DNA of 43,042 bases from Nocardioides potassii (GTDB taxonomy: Bacteria; Actinomycetota; Actinomycetes; Propionibacteriales; Nocardioidaceae), in assembly GCF_021648885.1 (NCBI RefSeq), contig NZ_JAKJHZ010000013.1:1-43042 (forward strand). The letters are read 5' to 3'. The translations under genes were made by a program, and so were the position numbers. A model generated the notes under the pieces. It did not search any database. It was not told the origin of the DNA and worked only from the letters and a program-made list of their open reading frames with translations. Shown here piece after piece: positions 40,592-43,042 of the stretch (positions are counted from its first letter, which is position 1; each line of letters opens with the position of its first letter).

Positions 40592-41648
40592 GCAGGGCCT
40601 CGAGCCGCTCCACCTCGCGTGCCGTCACGTCGGACGGAGCCGCCGGCGCATCGACCTCGACCGCCCCACCGGAGAGGCGCCACGTGCCTCGGACGACAGC
40701 GTCGACCAGGACCGGGTTCGCGCCGCGCGTCATCGACGTGCGGCACTCGGCCGGCACGACCCACTCGTCCTTCGTACCCGGTCCCATCACCCAGTCGTCC
40801 TTGCCGGGCAGCAGCACCACCGACGACTCCGGGCGTACGTCGACCAGCCCGGGCAGGTCATCGGCCAGCACCCACCGGGTCTCGCCGTCGACGTCGACCT
40901 CCGCGAGGCTCTCGTCGACCTCCGCCCACCAGCGAGCCAGCCGCGCACGACCGGCGCTGAGCCCGCCACCGAGCCAGTGGTCCAGGTGTTCGCGGGTGCA
41001 CGGCCCGTAGGTGCCGACGTACTCCAGCACGGTCTGCGGGCCCGCCTCGTCGAGCGGTGGGATGCCGGCCCACGCCGACGCAGCCGCCGGGCTCTGCAGG
41101 GTGAGGCCGACGGACTGGTCGGGGCCGAGCACCACGTCGCCCTGCCAGCACAGCGGCTTGATGAGGGTGACGTTGGGTTCCGCGAACTCCCGCGCCAGGT
41201 GGTCGAACCGTGTACCGGTGACGGCGTCGGCGATCTCCTGCGGTGGAACGGGTCCGTTGGCCACGACCTCCCGGACGAGGGCGCGCAGCTCCGGCCAGTC
41301 GTCGGGCTCGAGCCGGTAGTGGTCCACCCAGCTCCTGAGGGCCCACTGCCGTCCCGCGGACCGGACGGCCAGGTAGGCGCCCGCGGTCTCCGGCGCCATC
41401 ACCTGCACCGATCCGCGGAACGAGAAGGTGCGCACCAGGCGTCCGTCGGCCAGTGCGCGCTGAACCTCCCCGGGTTCGCCGGGCTCGTCGAGCCGCCGAC
41501 GGACGGCGAGGTCGGGGTCGCTGGCGAACACCGAGACCGCCGCCAACGTGCGAACCACCTCGACGACCGAGGCGGCTCCCACGGTCAGGTGCTGGCGCTG
41601 CAGGCGCCACGTGAGCGCCTGCTGGCGGGTGACCTCGGGGACGCGCAC
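40578..41648 (-). CDS. Winged-helix DNA-binding domain protein (AlkZ/HTH_42-like)
   Basis: 356 residues of the winged-helix family that includes the DNA glycosylase AlkZ (YcaQ). ALTWRLQRQHL at the start and VRTFSFRGSVQVMAPETAGA and PVLVDAVVRGTWRL later fit the group. The QxQ/QxD catalytic motif of crosslink glycosylases was not clearly found, so repair activity is unproven. GTG at 41648 is 7 bases after the DUF4229 stop, so the two are co-transcribed. Confidence 0.75.
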   Translation of the reverse strand: MRVPEVTRQQALTWRLQRQHLTVGAASVVEVVRTLAAVSVFASDPDLAVRRRLDEPGEPGEVQRALADGRLVRTFSFRGSVQVMAPETAGAYLAVRSAGRQWALRSWVDHYRLEPDDWPELRALVREVVANGPVPPQEIADAVTGTRFDHLAREFAEPNVTLIKPLCWQGDVVLGPDQSVGLTLQSPAAASAWAGIPPLDEAGPQTVLEYVGTYGPCTREHLDHWLGGGLSAGRARLARWWAEVDESLAEVDVDGETRWVLADDLPGLVDVRPESSVVLLPGKDDWVMGPGTKDEWVVPAECRTSMTRGANPVLVDAVVRGTWRLSGGAVEVDAPAAPSDVTAREVERLEALLRTP

Positions 41649-41655
41649 GGTCGCC

Positions 41656-41919
41656 TCAGTCGACGTCCTCGCGCGACCTGCGCTCCTCGAAGGCGGCGGA
41701 CGCCCTGGCGGCCCGGGTCTCGACGCGCTCGGCGAAGGCCCGGCGCTGACGGTCGAGGATGAAGAACGAGCCGACGCCGGAGATCAGGAAGCCCAGCACG
41801 ACGGCCCAGAACAGGTTGTAGGACCCGTCGGAGAACAGCGCCATGACGCCAACGACGATGCCGAACGACGCGAGGAACAGCACGATCCGCAACGCGGTGT
41901 AGACGACGAACTCCTTCAC
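41656..41919 (-). CDS. DUF4229 small membrane protein
   Basis: 87 residues with two membrane helices (about 4-26 and 36-56) and a charged C-terminal tail (RRAFAERVETRAARASAAFE) likely in the cytoplasm. Pattern fits DUF4229. The GTG start is 6 bases after a TAGGCT box. Function unknown. Confidence 0.82.
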   Translation of the reverse strand: MKEFVVYTALRIVLFLASFGIVVGVMALFSDGSYNLFWAVVLGFLISGVGSFFILDRQRRAFAERVETRAARASAAFEERRSREDVD

Positions 41920-41925
41920 GCCACC

Positions 41926-41949
41926 AGCCTAGGACGGCGTGGCTACATT
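41926..41949. promoter_or_regulatory. Back-to-back divergent leaderless -10 boxes
   Basis: TAGGCT (minus, 41926-41931) serves the GTG at 41919 and TACATT (plus, 41944-41949) serves the ATG at 41956, each with a 6-base gap. The boxes are only 12 bp apart. Confidence 0.6.
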
Positions 41950-41955
41950 GGAGCA

Positions 41956-42153
41956 ATGCTGAAGGTGCTGCTCGTGGTCGCGCTGATCGCGGTCGTGGTG
42001 TGGGTGCTGGTCAAGCTGATGCTGCGCCGCCTCGACGGCGGCGGCGGAGAAGGCGGCTCACGCCCGCGGACCCTCGGCCCCGACGACGACCCGGACTTCC
42101 TGCGCGGGCTCGACCGGAAGCCGAAGCCCGGCCCCAAGCCCGACGACGACTGA
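41956..42153 (+). CDS. Small single-pass membrane protein, conserved-looking, unknown function
   Basis: 65 residues: one N-terminal membrane helix (MLKVLLVVALIAVVVWVLVK) then a Gly/Arg linker and an acidic and basic tail containing TLGPDDDPDFLRGLDRK and ending DDD. The clean -10 box and helix-plus-tail layout support a real gene. Its last 96 bases are antisense to the 3' end of the ccsB-like frame. Confidence 0.7.
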   Translation: MLKVLLVVALIAVVVWVLVKLMLRRLDGGGGEGGSRPRTLGPDDDPDFLRGLDRKPKPGPKPDDD

Positions 42154-43042
42154 CGGCTCGACCGTCCGCTCGACAGCGGCTCCCTCGGCGTAGGAGTGCT
42201 GGCTCGTCGTGCTGAAGAAGTTGATGCCGATGAAGTTGAACCACAGCGTCGCGGCACCGACGAGCGCCAGGATCGCGGCGTTGCGACCGCGCCACCCGGC
42301 GGTCGCGCGGGCGTGGAGGTAGGCGGCGTAGACCACCCAGGTGATGAAGGCCCACACCTCCTTGGGGTCCCAGTTCCAGTACGACGACCACGCCTGGTGC
42401 GCCCAGATGGGGCCGGAGATCAGCACGCCGAAGGTCCACACCGGGAAGCCGAAGGCGTGCATCCGGTAGGCGATGCGGTCGAGCGCGGGCAGCTCGGGCA
42501 GGCGGGCGAGGTAGCCCGTCTCCTTGGTCGAGCGGGCCTTCAGCAGGTAGAGCACCGAGGTGATCCCGCCGAGGGTGAAGGCACCGGTCGCGATGCACGC
42601 GGCCACGACGTGGATGACGAGCCAGTAGGACTCCAGGGCCTCGGTCAGCGGGGCCACGGGCTCGTAGAGCCAGAGCACGTCGGCCAGCAGGACGCAGAGC
42701 ACGAAGCCGACGACGATGGGGCCGAGCCAGGCGAGCCGCCAGCGGCTCGTGGTCGCGAGGAAGAGCGCCACGACGACGAAGGTGCCGGTCAGCGTGAACT
42801 CGTACATGTTGCCCCACGGCACCCGGTTGGGGTCCGCGGCCATGCCACGCCCGAGCAGGGCGATGAAGTGGGCCAGGGCGCCGATGGCGACCAGCAGGAC
42901 GCCGAGGCGGCCGGCCATCTCCGTGCGGTGCGCCTTCTCCTCCGGCACCGCGGGGACGTCCTCCACCATGGTGGCGGCGGCGCCGGCGCCCCCACCACCC
43001 ACAACGGCGCGCAGTATTACCCGCAAAACGCGGAGATCGGCC
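42058..43042 (-). CDS. ccsB: Cytochrome c biogenesis protein CcsB/ResC-like, 5' end outside window
   Basis: At least 328 residues, open to the right edge. It is the membrane protein that with ResB/Ccs1 delivers and attaches heme to cytochrome c outside the membrane. The tryptophan-rich heme-handling motif is YWNWDPKEVWAFITWVVYAA and an upstream conserved segment is VPWGNMYEFTLTG. The N-terminal region in the window (VVGGGGAGAAATMVED) is a soluble linker; the first helix must lie beyond the edge. Family members normally end soon after NFFSTTSQHSYA, but this frame continues ~40 residues across the antisense small gene. Confidence 0.85.
   Translation of the reverse strand, partial: ADLRVLRVILRAVVGGGGAGAAATMVEDVPAVPEEKAHRTEMAGRLGVLLVAIGALAHFIALLGRGMAADPNRVPWGNMYEFTLTGTFVVVALFLATTSRWRLAWLGPIVVGFVLCVLLADVLWLYEPVAPLTEALESYWLVIHVVAACIATGAFTLGGITSVLYLLKARSTKETGYLARLPELPALDRIAYRMHAFGFPVWTFGVLISGPIWAHQAWSSYWNWDPKEVWAFITWVVYAAYLHARATAGWRGRNAAILALVGAATLWFNFIGINFFSTTSQHSYAEGAAVERTVEPSVVVGLGAGLRLPVEPAQEVRVVVGAEGPRA

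Overview
The window is high-GC DNA with GTG and TTG starts, ATGA/GTGA gene overlaps, menaquinone genes, KorAB and a complete 14-subunit complex I. Together these point to an aerobic actinobacterium. Protein style (DUF222-HNH, DUF4229, Eis-like acetyltransferase) suggests the Nocardioides/Propionibacteriales area, but this is inference. No rRNA, tRNA, CRISPR array or insertion sequence was seen.

Layout. 1-1197: start of a sulfate ABC permease gene and its binding lipoprotein (minus strand). 1474-4544: korA-korB (plus). 4561-6305: small secreted protein, RarD-type transporter, and a block of structured repeats. 6306-23004: nuoABCDEFGHIJKLMN followed by a polyprenyl diphosphate synthase, one minus-strand operon with almost every junction overlapping. 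A near-perfect Rex operator sits in its leader. 23202-33289: menG, an L,D-transpeptidase, a degenerate AMP-binding protein, menF, a metallo-hydrolase, a secreted GH16 protein, then menE-menC-menD (minus). 33372-36700: small accessory genes and a DUF222-HNH gene with an SOS-box-like site. 36945-39156: MFS transporter overlapping menA. 39335-43042: Eis-like acetyltransferase, winged-helix protein, two small membrane proteins, and a ccsB-like cytochrome c assembly gene running off the edge.

How the genes fit together. Most of the window serves one respiratory chain. KorAB oxidises 2-oxoglutarate to reduce ferredoxin. Complex I oxidises NADH and reduces menaquinone. MenF/D/C/E make the naphthoquinone head precursor, the polyprenyl synthase makes the tail, MenA joins them, MenG methylates the product, and CcsB helps build cytochrome c. 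menB and the DHNA-CoA thioesterase are not in the window.

Two themes stand out. At least nine genes have a TANNNT hexamer 6-8 bases before the start codon, the mark of leaderless transcription. Several structured DNA elements (a hairpin in the start of cysT, covarying repeats, a terminator whose loop is another gene's stop codon) are not explained by coding alone. The strongest candidate for undescribed biology is the degenerate acyl-CoA-synthetase-like protein at 25069-26253, divergent from menF.
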